DNA of 19,853 nucleotides, from the NCBI GenBank assembly GCA_029933565.1, contig JAOZNY010000028.1:1-19853 (forward strand), in the 5' to 3' direction. Below the pieces are notes generated by a model, which was not told the DNA's origin, searched no databases, and saw only the letters and a program-made list of their open reading frames with translations. The DNA is from Bacteroidales bacterium (GTDB lineage Bacteria; Bacteroidota; Bacteroidia; Bacteroidales; F082). Positions 1 to 6,784 of the stretch are shown in pieces; the stretch's first letter is position 1; every line of letters starts with the position of its first letter. Position numbers and translations under genes: made by a program.

Positions 1-299
1 CTATCCTTATCGCGTAATGATTTCTTTTTAAAGTTATTTTCCAGAGCCTCGTTAAGGTCAACGCCAGTTTGGTTTGCCAGGCAGATAAGCACCCACAGCA
101 CATCGGCCATTTCATCGGCCATATCGTAATCTTTTTCCGATTCTTTAAATGATTGTTCGCCGTATTTGCGTGCAAATATTCGTGCCAGTTCACCAACCTC
201 CTCGGTTAAAATTGTCATGTTTGTGAGTTCATTAAAATATCTAACCCCTGTTGTATTTATCCACTTATCAACTTTAGTTTGTGCTTCTTTAATATCCAT
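1..299 (-). CDS. MazG-like nucleotide pyrophosphohydrolase (3' end off the left edge)
   Basis: Reading the minus strand from the ATG at 299-297 gives 99 codons with no stop before the window edge, so the C-terminus is missing. The protein begins MDIKEAQTKVDKWINTTGVR and carries the all-alpha NTP pyrophosphohydrolase pattern: EEVGELAR near residues 36-43, then the acidic helix DMADEMADVLW near 63-73, which supplies the metal-binding Glu/Asp residues, then a hydrophobic helix. Known family members are small (about 105-115 residues), form dimers or tetramers and hydrolyse (d)NTPs to NMP plus pyrophosphate, often as house-cleaning enzymes. Only a few residues should be lost at the edge. The gene diverges from the RNA methyltransferase at 361 across 61 bp, and an exact -7 box lies at 322-329. 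The family call is firm; the substrate cannot be told from sequence. Confidence 0.9.
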   Translation of the reverse strand, partial: MDIKEAQTKVDKWINTTGVRYFNELTNMTILTEEVGELARIFARKYGEQSFKESEKDYDMADEMADVLWVLICLANQTGVDLNEALENNFKKKSLRDKD

Positions 300-321
300 C
301 TGAAAATTAATTATTTGTGAG

Positions 322-329
322 CAAAGATA
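322..329 (-). promoter_or_regulatory. -7 promoter box for the MazG-like gene
   Basis: On the minus strand this reads TATCTTTG, an exact match to the Bacteroidota -7 consensus TAnnTTTG. Transcription would start near 316, giving a leader of about 17 nt before the ATG at 299. No good TTTG -33 box is seen at the usual 19-21 nt spacing. Confidence 0.55.
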
Positions 330-346
330 ATGTATTGCAATTTATT

Positions 347-354
347 TAATTTTG
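347..354 (+). promoter_or_regulatory. -7 promoter box for the RNA methyltransferase
   Basis: TAATTTTG matches TAnnTTTG exactly. Start sites in this phylum fall about 5-8 nt downstream, here at or next to the ATG at 361, so the mRNA could be leaderless. The region where a -33 box would lie overlaps the opposing -7 box at 322-329. No convincing TTTG is present at normal spacing. Confidence 0.5.
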
Positions 355-360
355 CCACTA

Positions 361-1872
361 ATGAAAGGACTAAAACCATTTGAACCTGGCTTCGATTTTC
401 TTGCAAAAACATTTGCAGGAATGGAGGAAGTTTTGTCGACCGAATTAAAACAACTAGGCGCTAAAGATGTGAAAATCATCAAGCGCGGAGCAACTTTTAA
501 AGGCGACGAAGAGTTGATGTATAAAGTGAATTACTGCAGCCGTACAGCCATTAGAATACTAAAACCAATTGGGGTTTTCTCTGCTAAAAGCAACGACGAA
601 CTCTATCAAAAGGTTAAAAAAATAGATTGGACGAAGATTTTCAATGTCGATCAATCGTTTATTGTAAATGCAAATGTTTTTTATTCTGAAGTTGACCATT
701 CGCACTTTGCTGCCCTCAGGGTAAAAGATGGCATTGTTGACCAGTTTAGGGAAGTGGTAGGTAAACGTCCGTGGGTGGCAAAAGACATTCCTGATGTTTA
801 CATCGATGTTCACATTGCCCACGATATTTGCACCATTTCGCTTGACAGTTCCGGCGAGTCGCTCCACAGAAGGGAATACAAAGTAGCCGTTGACAAAGCC
901 CCTATTAACGAAGTACTAGCGGCTGGCATGATTAAGATTAGTGGCTGGGACGGCAAAGAGGATTTAATTGACCCAATGTGTGGCTCGGGGACTATCCCCA
1001 TGGAAGCAGCCATGATTGCCATGAATATTCCGGCAGGCTACTACCGTAGCAAGTATGCATTTTTTACATGGAGTTCGTTCGACGAAAAACTTTGGGAAAA
1101 GGTTAAGGCAGAGGCTAATGCAGAAGTTACTGAAACAGATTGCAATATTATAGCCTCCGACCGTTCAGAAGTTGCTGTTGCAATTACAAAAAGAAATTTA
1201 AAAAATGCAGGTCTTCATAAAGATGTAATTGTAGAACATAAATTTTTCGACCAGATAATTCCGGAAACAAAAAAAGGAATATTGATCTTCAATCCTCCTT
1301 ATGGAAAACGAATGGAGGAAAGAGGTGAGTTACGCGATTTATTCAAAGGTATTGGCGATGTTTTAAAACAAAACTTTACGGGTTTTCAGGCCTGGATAAT
1401 TACACCAAATATTGAAGCTGCAAAATTTGTCGGCCTTCGCCCCTCAGTAAAGCACACACTTTATAATGGTCCCATAGAAACCAAATACCTAAAATTTGAA
1501 ATGTACGAGGGCACCAAAAAAGATAAAGGTGATTCGGATGACAGAAAAAGAGGAAACTTTGGTGACAAAAGAAGAGAAGGTAATTTTGGCGACAAAAGAA
1601 GAGAAGGCAGCTACGGTGGAAGAAAAAGAGAAGGTGGTTTTGGTGACAGAAAACGTGACGGTGGTTATGGCAGCAAACGTGAAGAAGGTTCTGGAGGCAG
1701 TAACCGAGAAGGTGATTTCAAAAAGAAAAGATTTTCATCTACAGACAAACCACGTTTCGGCGATAAGCCTGAATACGGCTCAAGGAGATTTTCGAACAGA
1801 AAAGACGACAGCAAACCTGCCGACAGAAAACCAAGGCGACCAAGGAAACCAAGGGAGGAAAAAGACGATTAA
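361..1872 (+). CDS. THUMP-domain class I SAM-dependent rRNA (guanine-N2) methyltransferase with Gly/Arg-rich tail
   Basis: The protein has 503 residues. The start chosen is ATG 361; an in-frame TTG at 352 lies inside the promoter box and is unlikely. Residues about 1-160 form the N-terminal and THUMP RNA-binding region. Residues about 165-380 form a Rossmann methyltransferase with SAM motif DPMCGSGT (204-211) and catalytic NPPY (311-314). This is the COG0116 family, which includes the RlmL half of E. coli RlmKL, the 23S rRNA m2G2445 methyltransferase; the exact target here is inferred. From about residue 385 the protein turns into a 120-residue low-complexity basic tail, with five 9-residue Gly/Arg/Lys/Asp units (398-442) followed by Lys/Arg/Pro-rich sequence. 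Such tails are familiar on Bacteroidota RNA helicases and pseudouridine synthases and probably bind RNA. Homologues without a tail are about 380-390 residues long. The gene appears monocistronic. Confidence 0.9.
   Translation: MKGLKPFEPGFDFLAKTFAGMEEVLSTELKQLGAKDVKIIKRGATFKGDEELMYKVNYCSRTAIRILKPIGVFSAKSNDELYQKVKKIDWTKIFNVDQSFIVNANVFYSEVDHSHFAALRVKDGIVDQFREVVGKRPWVAKDIPDVYIDVHIAHDICTISLDSSGESLHRREYKVAVDKAPINEVLAAGMIKISGWDGKEDLIDPMCGSGTIPMEAAMIAMNIPAGYYRSKYAFFTWSSFDEKLWEKVKAEANAEVTETDCNIIASDRSEVAVAITKRNLKNAGLHKDVIVEHKFFDQIIPETKKGILIFNPPYGKRMEERGELRDLFKGIGDVLKQNFTGFQAWIITPNIEAAKFVGLRPSVKHTLYNGPIETKYLKFEMYEGTKKDKGDSDDRKRGNFGDKRREGNFGDKRREGSYGGRKREGGFGDRKRDGGYGSKREEGSGGSNREGDFKKKRFSSTDKPRFGDKPEYGSRRFSNRKDDSKPADRKPRRPRKPREEKDD
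1552..1686 (+). repeat. Five 27-bp tandem units inside the methyltransferase gene
   Basis: The units start at 1552, 1579, 1606, 1633 and 1660, each exactly nine codons. The first two differ at only a few bases and encode GNFGDKRRE twice. Later units drift (GSYGGRKRE, GGFGDRKRD, GGYGSKREE), and an 8-codon remnant follows at 1687-1710. The strict 27-bp period suggests slippage or unequal recombination expanding a disordered basic tail. Confidence 0.85.
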
Positions 1873-1920
1873 GGGTAAATTACTGGAAATCACACTGTAA
1901 TTCCAACTGAGCTTAATAAG

Positions 1921-1956
1921 ATTGCCGCGTCCTCCTCCATCGTCCTCGCAAAGACA
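1921..1956. repeat. Possible dispersed intergenic repeat fragment
   Basis: In a 208-bp gene-free stretch, a GC-richer 36-bp segment starts ATTGCCGCGTCC and ends CCTCGCAAAGACA. The TTGC and GCAA near its ends are inverted. From memory, this resembles the ATTGC-CGCG-to-CTCGCAATGAC palindromic fragments scattered in many bacterial genomes. There is only one copy in this window, so the call is weak. Confidence 0.3.
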
Positions 1957-1992
1957 CACGTACTTTTTTATTACAACTCCATACCTCCACTG

Positions 1993-2013
1993 GGTTAAGT
2001 TTATAACTTAACC
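1993..2013 (+). terminator. Perfect 9-bp hairpin downstream of the methyltransferase
   Basis: GGTTAAGTT, a 3-nt loop TAT, then AACTTAACC form a perfect stem, followed by only a short T stretch (TTT). It lies about 120 bp after the methyltransferase stop. It could be a weak terminator or a palindromic protein-binding site. The poor T-tract keeps confidence low. Confidence 0.35.
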
Positions 2014-2019
2014 TTTAAA

Positions 2020-2061
2020 CAAAAAAAACACCGATTCAAATTACAAATTCAAACCGGTGTT
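2020..2061 (-). terminator. Rho-independent terminator for the dipeptidase gene
   Basis: Read on the minus strand, stem AACACCG (2061-2055), a 21-nt loop and CGGTGTT (2033-2027) run straight into a tract of T residues ending at about 2020. It begins 19 bp after the dipeptidase stop. The loop is longer than usual, but the stem plus U-tract layout is typical. Confidence 0.6.
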
Positions 2062-2080
2062 CCGTACAAAAAAAACTTCT

Positions 2081-3451
2081 TTACTTCATCTCTTCAGCAA
2101 AATACTGATAAAACCAACTGATGGTTTCAATACCGTTATAGAAATTGTTTAGTGGATAGTTTTCGTTGGGTGAGTGAATTGCATCAGATTCCAATCCAAA
2201 ACCCATCAAAATTGATTTTATACCAAGGATATCCTCAAAGGTTGAAATAATTGGGATACTACCACCGCTTCGGGTTGGCACAGGTACTTTGTCATAAATT
2301 TTCTCGTAAGCCTTTTCTGCTGCTTTGTAGGCAGGAAGATCAATGGGACAAACGTAAGCCTGTCCACCATGCAACGACTCAACTTTCACTTTAACCGATT
2401 TAGGTGCAATGCTTGCAAAATACTCCTCAAACATTTTAGCGATCTTTTCATTATTTTGGTTTGGTACCAAACGCGTAGAAACCTTGGCATAGGCCTTTGA
2501 AGGAAGAACTGTTTTAGCTCCTTCACCAGTATAACCACCCCAGATTCCACAAATATCAAAAGAAGGACGAATTCCGGTACGCTCAATTGTAGTGTAACCA
2601 GCCTCTCCATCAACAGTTTCAACATCAATAGCTTTTTGGTACTCATCAAGACTAAATGGTGCTTTGTTCAACATTTCTCTTTCCTTATCTGAGGACTCTA
2701 AAACATCATCGTAAAAACCAGGCATTGTCACTTTATTGTCCTCGTCGGTCATTGAGGCAATCATTTTTGAAAGTACATTAATTGGGTTGGCAACGCCACC
2801 ACCAAACAATCCGGAGTGAAGATCGCGATTTGGACCGGTTACCTCAACCTGCCAATAAGAAAGTCCACGTAATCCTGTGGTGATTGATGGAATATCTTCG
2901 GCAATCATTCCTGTGTCAGAAACCAAAATAATATCAGCTTTTAGCATTTCTTTGTTAGCCTCACAAAAAGCACCCAAACTTATTGAACCAATTTCTTCTT
3001 CACCTTCAATCATAAACTTCACGTTTACCGGAAGTTTATCGTGCTTCACTAATGCCTCAAATGCCTTTACATGCATAAAACCCTGACCTTTGTCATCGTC
3101 GGCTCCACGGGCCCATATTTTTCCATCGCGCACTTCAGGCTCAAATGGTGGAGAGTCCCAAAGTTCGATTGGGTCAACAGGCATAACATCGTAATGGGCA
3201 TAAACCAAAACTGTGGGCAAACTTGCATCAATAATCTTCTCAGCATAAACAACCGGATTTCCGGTAGTAGCCATAACCTCTGCCTTGTCAACACCTGCGG
3301 CTAGCAAACTTTCGCGATAAGCCTCTGCTGTTTTCACCATATCGCCTTTGTGTTCCGAAAGCGAACTAATTGAAGGAATTCGAATTATTTCAAATAATTC
3401 TTCTAAATACCTTTCTTTGTTTTCCTTGATATAACTTATTACTTTTTCCAT
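2081..3451 (-). CDS. M20-family dipeptidase (dinuclear zinc aminoacylase/carboxypeptidase type)
   Basis: The protein has 456 residues, a normal length for CNDP/CPG2-type M20 dipeptidases. Metal and catalytic residues are all visible: HYD at 86-88 (H86 ligand, D88), D119 in RGADDDKG (bridging Asp), E152 and E153 in EGEEEIGS (general base and ligand), D179 in SDTG, and H426 in the C-terminal IHSPNE. H212 in DLHSG matches the dimer-interface His of the carnosine dipeptidase group. There is no signal peptide, so the enzyme is cytoplasmic. It hydrolyses dipeptides or other short peptides; the exact substrate is not readable. The gene has its own promoter (3482-3513) and terminator, and lies downstream of a peptide-type transporter with a broken transposase between them, which fits intracellular processing of imported dipeptides. 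Confidence 0.93.
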   Translation of the reverse strand: MEKVISYIKENKERYLEELFEIIRIPSISSLSEHKGDMVKTAEAYRESLLAAGVDKAEVMATTGNPVVYAEKIIDASLPTVLVYAHYDVMPVDPIELWDSPPFEPEVRDGKIWARGADDDKGQGFMHVKAFEALVKHDKLPVNVKFMIEGEEEIGSISLGAFCEANKEMLKADIILVSDTGMIAEDIPSITTGLRGLSYWQVEVTGPNRDLHSGLFGGGVANPINVLSKMIASMTDEDNKVTMPGFYDDVLESSDKEREMLNKAPFSLDEYQKAIDVETVDGEAGYTTIERTGIRPSFDICGIWGGYTGEGAKTVLPSKAYAKVSTRLVPNQNNEKIAKMFEEYFASIAPKSVKVKVESLHGGQAYVCPIDLPAYKAAEKAYEKIYDKVPVPTRSGGSIPIISTFEDILGIKSILMGFGLESDAIHSPNENYPLNNFYNGIETISWFYQYFAEEMK

Positions 3452-3481
3452 CGTATAATTTTGATTAAATTTTTGAATCGG

Positions 3482-3513
3482 TAAATTTAGAAATTACCCA
3501 TGAAACGGGCAAA
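3482..3513 (-). promoter_or_regulatory. Predicted promoter of the dipeptidase gene
   Basis: On the minus strand, TTTG (3513-3510), a 20-nt spacer and TAAATTTA (3489-3482, seven of eight matches to TAnnTTTG) give the standard Bacteroidota -33/-7 layout. The expected start is near 3476, leaving about 25 nt of leader. Confidence 0.5.
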
Positions 3514-3584
3514 CTATTCTGATATTGCTTTCTAAAAAATTGTTAACGAAAATTATTATACTTATTCATAAATATGACTTATGA

Positions 3585-4170
3585 CTATTTCAATTTATCG
3601 TTTGTCCAATTTTTAGGGTTATTTATAATATATTCAGAAATATTTTGTAACGATTTTTCATTGCGGATAATATGTTCCCAATAATTTCGCTGCCATAATT
3701 TTTTATTGAATTGTTTCCAATTTTTTGTTTTTACACCATTTTATATATTTAACGGTTGTAATTGATTGAAATGCACCAACCATATCACCCAACGTTTTTA
3801 CCATGGTGTCAACCGCAGGGTCAACCCCTTGTGGGTGACCCTTTTCAACAACATTATCATTTTGGGCGTTATCGTCGTTTGAGACAACCACGAGGGTTGC
3901 CTCTACGATTTCCAATATTGCATGAAAATGATTCGGCATTACAATATATTCATGCAATTTTATATTGGCAAATCGTTTGGGCAATTCCAACCATTCAAAA
4001 TCAACCATTTTTCCGGCATCATTCAATATCATTTCATTATTCAATATTTTCCCAAAAAAACATTCCCTATCCTTACAACATATTGTTATAAAATATAATC
4101 CTGCCTGCGAATAATCATACCCCTTTAATCGAATGGATCTGCGATTATGAATATTTGGGTTATAGGCCAT
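3585..4170 (-). pseudogene. REP-associated tyrosine transposase (RAYT/Y1 family), frameshifted
   Basis: The first frame (3703-4170) encodes 155 residues with the N-terminal RAYT signature (a hydrophobic strand at 24-31 ending FITICCKDR) and the HUH motif in MPNHFHAILE (H81, H83). It then stops at 3703. Skipping one base within the six-A run (minus strand; plus 3721-3726) restores 194 residues ending in the family C-terminus NWKQFNKKLWQRNYWEHIIR and then INNPKNW, with stop at 3585. The nucleophilic Tyr should be Y163 in NYWEH, after the shift, so the short product would lack it. Known RAYTs nick REP-type palindromes as single-strand transposases and are usually single-copy. The ATG is only 3 nt after the transporter stop, so translational coupling is possible. 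The variable linker (about 91-122) includes KGHPQG. Recent inactivation, a sequencing error or frameshifting would all fit; a -1 shift does not restore the frame. Confidence 0.88.
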
Positions 4171-4173
4171 AAA

Positions 4174-5613
4174 TTATTTTTTATCTAACAAAAACCTATT
4201 GTAAACAAACAACAATACAGATGTTACAATTCCAATAGATGCAAAAACCAGCCAAATATTGCCCGGATCGTATTGATTGAATAAAATAGAATCAAGTTCA
4301 GTAGTGCTTAAATTTAATTTTTCAAGTGCCATTTGGTAAAGTTGGCCATCATCCAGTTCCGAAGCATTTGCCAGATTAATATTCTTTGTTGATAAATAAT
4401 CTTTTAGAAAAGTGTATTTATTTGACAAAGACGCATAAAGGCTTCCCGACAATAAACCTCCAATTAAATTACCTCCTGCCACAGGCAAGAAACTATAACC
4501 CATATACAAAGCAACCTTTTCCTTGGGTGCAATCCTGCCAATATATTCCTGAATACGTGGAGAACTTGCCATTTCGCCAAATGCCAGAACTACTGCTCCT
4601 AAAATAATATAAATGCCCGCCGTAGAAAACGACATTTGCCCAAAGCCTATTGCTATTACAGAAATCCCAACAATCATCGACATTATTGGTTTTATATTCT
4701 TTAATCTGTTACTCATAAAAATTTGAAAAGCAATAATTGTAAAAGCAGGTATATTAATCATCAATTCAGGTCGGATTACACCTTTTCCATTATCAATGGC
4801 ACCTAATACTGGGGCTAAAAACCCGGGTAGTGAATTGTAAATATCACTTGTATCTATCCACTGAGTTATATAAACAGGAAGCGTAAAAAACAACTGCATA
4901 TACATTGTCCACATACCCACCATAATTATCAGGAACATTACAAATTTTGTGTCCTTCAGTACAGTTCCGGTATTTGTAATCACTTTTTTTAAGCTTTCAC
5001 TTAAGGTCTCCTTTTCCTTGGTTTCAACTGAAGGTTCTTTATAGAAGTAAAGTATAATTAGGTTAAAAAGTATTACAACTGTGCACATTATAAAAACATA
5101 GCCCCAATCCAGATCTCTTAATTTAGAAGCCACAAATGGCCCAATAAAACCACCAATATTTACAATCATATAAAAAATACCAAAGCCCAGTGTGTCATTT
5201 TCATTGGTGGTAGTTTTTGAAACTGTGGCTACAATAATTGGTTTAAACATTGCACCACCAATTGCCACCAACAGAAAAGAAGCAAAAACTGTTGCATAAG
5301 TACTGAAATGCCCCATGGCAAAATAACCCGCAGCTAATGTTACAAAAGCCGAAAGCAACACTTTTTTATAACCAAACCTATCGGCTATAGCCCCGCCAAG
5401 AATTGGTAAAAGATAAAGAAGCGCTGTTGCAACACCCTGCATTACCCCCCTTTGATTATCGGTAAAGCCTAAGCCACCTTCAGAAACAGGGTTTGTAAGG
5501 TAAACAGAAAGTACGGTAAACATTCCGTAATATGCCCAACGTTCGAACAGTTCAAGGGTGTTGGCAACCCAAAATGTCTTTGGGAAACTGTTGAATATAT
5601 TTGCTTTTGACAT
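4174..5613 (-). CDS. POT-type MFS transporter, probable proton-coupled oligopeptide symporter
   Basis: The protein has 479 residues and about 12 transmembrane helices. The ATG at 5613 is chosen; an upstream TTG at 5634 would overlap the preceding gene. The POT/PTR2 hallmark ExxERxxYY appears as ELFERWAYY (21-29) in helix 1, and the MFS loop motif as GGAIADRFGYKK (73-84). K124-P in helix 4 and the FYMIVNIGG stretch (147-155) match the PTR2 pattern FYxxINxG. Family members import di- and tripeptides with protons across the inner membrane. A soluble stretch before the last helix (about residues 405-445) is less typical. The gene starts 4 bp after the HHH gene stop, so they form an operon; the RAYT pseudogene follows after 3 bp. 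The MFS call is certain, peptide specificity likely. The dipeptidase nearby supports it. Confidence 0.8.
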   Translation of the reverse strand: MSKANIFNSFPKTFWVANTLELFERWAYYGMFTVLSVYLTNPVSEGGLGFTDNQRGVMQGVATALLYLLPILGGAIADRFGYKKVLLSAFVTLAAGYFAMGHFSTYATVFASFLLVAIGGAMFKPIIVATVSKTTTNENDTLGFGIFYMIVNIGGFIGPFVASKLRDLDWGYVFIMCTVVILFNLIILYFYKEPSVETKEKETLSESLKKVITNTGTVLKDTKFVMFLIIMVGMWTMYMQLFFTLPVYITQWIDTSDIYNSLPGFLAPVLGAIDNGKGVIRPELMINIPAFTIIAFQIFMSNRLKNIKPIMSMIVGISVIAIGFGQMSFSTAGIYIILGAVVLAFGEMASSPRIQEYIGRIAPKEKVALYMGYSFLPVAGGNLIGGLLSGSLYASLSNKYTFLKDYLSTKNINLANASELDDGQLYQMALEKLNLSTTELDSILFNQYDPGNIWLVFASIGIVTSVLLFVYNRFLLDKK

Positions 5614-5617
5614 AATT

Positions 5618-6607
5618 TTATTTTGGAGAGCCAAAATACAAATAATGCTTTATCCTTTCGGCAATACTATCGTTTATTCCTGTAAGTTCTCTCAACTCCT
5701 GAAAACTGGAATAATACATTTTACCTTTTTTGGGTTTGTTGTTGAAGATTATCTTTACAGTTTCATAATCAAAATACGGATGTTTTAGCAATTGCTTGAA
5801 GGCAATACTATTTACATTTATTTTATTTATTAACGAGGAGTCTACCTCAATAAATGCTTCAATTTTTTGATAATACCCTTTAGGAAAATTATAAACGTCA
5901 AGCAATTGCTCCTTTTTATAAAAACCACCTAATTTCATTTTGTATTTAATAACTCTCGAGGCTATACTTGGATAAAGTTTTAAGTTGCCAACCAACTTTG
6001 CCGAATCGGCAGAATTCAACTCCAGTTGTACATATTTAACAACTTCCCGTTTATTGGTCTTTTTAGAATAATCTTTCTTCCCCGATTGTGTTTTATTTCT
6101 TCTTTCCCTGCTATCCACACCCTTTTCAACTGATTCCTCAATAACAATAAAAGGTTCAACAATCTCAAACTCAACTTCAGAAATACAATACATTTTTTTC
6201 AAATCTTTGGGTTTCCTGAATTTACCCCCTTTGCTAAGATAATTGTTAATACTTTGGAATTGCCTTGAAGTGAAGCCCATTTTAAGCCAACCCTGTTCAT
6301 CCAAAGTATTTGGATTGAAACTAAAAGGCTTTAGAACCATCGCCGCCTCTTCTTGCGTCAAACCTCCTTTATTTTGTTTCTTCCTAACTTCCACCGAGTC
6401 CTGAAAAACATTTCTCTGTTGCCTGAAAATAGTAATTTCCTCTTTAAACTTTGAAAAATCTGTTTCACCCTTATCAATAAAATAAGGCATAGTCAAATTA
6501 TAAATTAACACCAATACAATTAAAACCAAAAGCCAGACAATGCCTCTTTGCTCGCCCTTGTTCAGGGTAAAAAAAGGATTTAAGTAGTTCTTTAGATTAT
6601 TAAACAA
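5618..6607 (-). CDS. Membrane-anchored protein with three ComEA-like helix-hairpin-helix domains
   Basis: The protein has 329 residues. One transmembrane helix (about 23-40) follows a short N-terminus. A charged linker leads to three copies of a ComEA-type HHH module: about 96-155 (FNPNTLDEQGW...), 195-255 (LELNSADSAKLV...) and 263-325 (INVNSIAFKQLL...). Each has the N-x-[AS/T]-x-x-x-[L]...G/PY-x-A-x-x-I..[KR] layout and an F-x-x-x-x-[DE]-L segment. HHH domains bind DNA backbone. In ComEA the domain is periplasmic and pulls in transforming DNA, and the helix here should likewise place the repeats outside the cytoplasm; that role is inference. A basic Ser/Lys/Arg stretch (160-190) separates modules 1 and 2. 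No ATG lies before the membrane helix: the best start is TTG at 6607, with an in-frame TGA further upstream. Confidence 0.8.
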   Translation of the reverse strand: MFNNLKNYLNPFFTLNKGEQRGIVWLLVLIVLVLIYNLTMPYFIDKGETDFSKFKEEITIFRQQRNVFQDSVEVRKKQNKGGLTQEEAAMVLKPFSFNPNTLDEQGWLKMGFTSRQFQSINNYLSKGGKFRKPKDLKKMYCISEVEFEIVEPFIVIEESVEKGVDSRERRNKTQSGKKDYSKKTNKREVVKYVQLELNSADSAKLVGNLKLYPSIASRVIKYKMKLGGFYKKEQLLDVYNFPKGYYQKIEAFIEVDSSLINKINVNSIAFKQLLKHPYFDYETVKIIFNNKPKKGKMYYSSFQELRELTGINDSIAERIKHYLYFGSPK

Positions 6608-6627
6608 GTTTTTAGATTTTGAGAGTG

Positions 6628-6635
6628 AAAAGATA
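6628..6635 (-). promoter_or_regulatory. Candidate -7 box for the HHH-transporter operon
   Basis: On the minus strand this reads TATCTTTT, seven of eight positions of TAnnTTTG. It implies a start near 6622 and a leader of about 15 nt before the TTG start. No clear -33 box is seen. Confidence 0.3.
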
Positions 6636-6742
6636 CAAAAAATTCAGAAAATGGAAAAGTTTTATAAATCATCAATTTACACTGATGAAAAACATTGAGT
6701 AATTACTTAGACAAATGACTAAAATTGCTTATTAAATTTTAC

Positions 6743-6750
6743 TAATTTTG
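6743..6750 (+). promoter_or_regulatory. -7 promoter box for the AGCS symporter
   Basis: TAATTTTG is an exact TAnnTTTG match. Start is expected near 6756, about 28 nt before ATG 6785. The -33 element is weak (TTG at 6725-6727, too close). The divergent region 6608-6784 also holds an inverted repeat TCATCA/TGATGA at 6669-6674 and 6683-6688. Confidence 0.5.
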
Positions 6751-6784
6751 GGGCTTTTGATTTAACAAATTGTTGAAAGCCTTA

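Noticed and set aside
1496..1900. 134-codon open frame overlapping the methyltransferase tail
   Set aside because: It exists only because the repetitive Lys/Glu/Gly-rich DNA lacks stops in another frame; the methyltransferase frame explains the sequence and the 27-bp period.
3703..3730. Programmed ribosomal frameshifting in the transposase at AAA-AAC-AAA-AAA
   Set aside because: The downstream frame needs +1 (or -2), while A-rich slippery sites in transposases usually work by -1, which here leads to an unrelated frame. A one-base insertion in the A run is simpler.
3819..3843. Palindrome GGGTCA...TGACCC inside the transposase linker as a REP site
   Set aside because: It has a bulge, lies in coding sequence for HPQGVDP, a motif common in these linkers, and no second copy was seen in the window.
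3762..4091. Plus-strand open frame opposite the transposase
   Set aside because: The minus strand encodes a clear RAYT with HUH motif; the plus frame is Gln/His/Pro-rich with no recognisable features.
5614..5634. Extended TTG start for the transporter
   Set aside because: It would overlap the stop of the upstream gene and add MALQNKI with no family support; ATG at 5613 gives a normal POT N-terminus.
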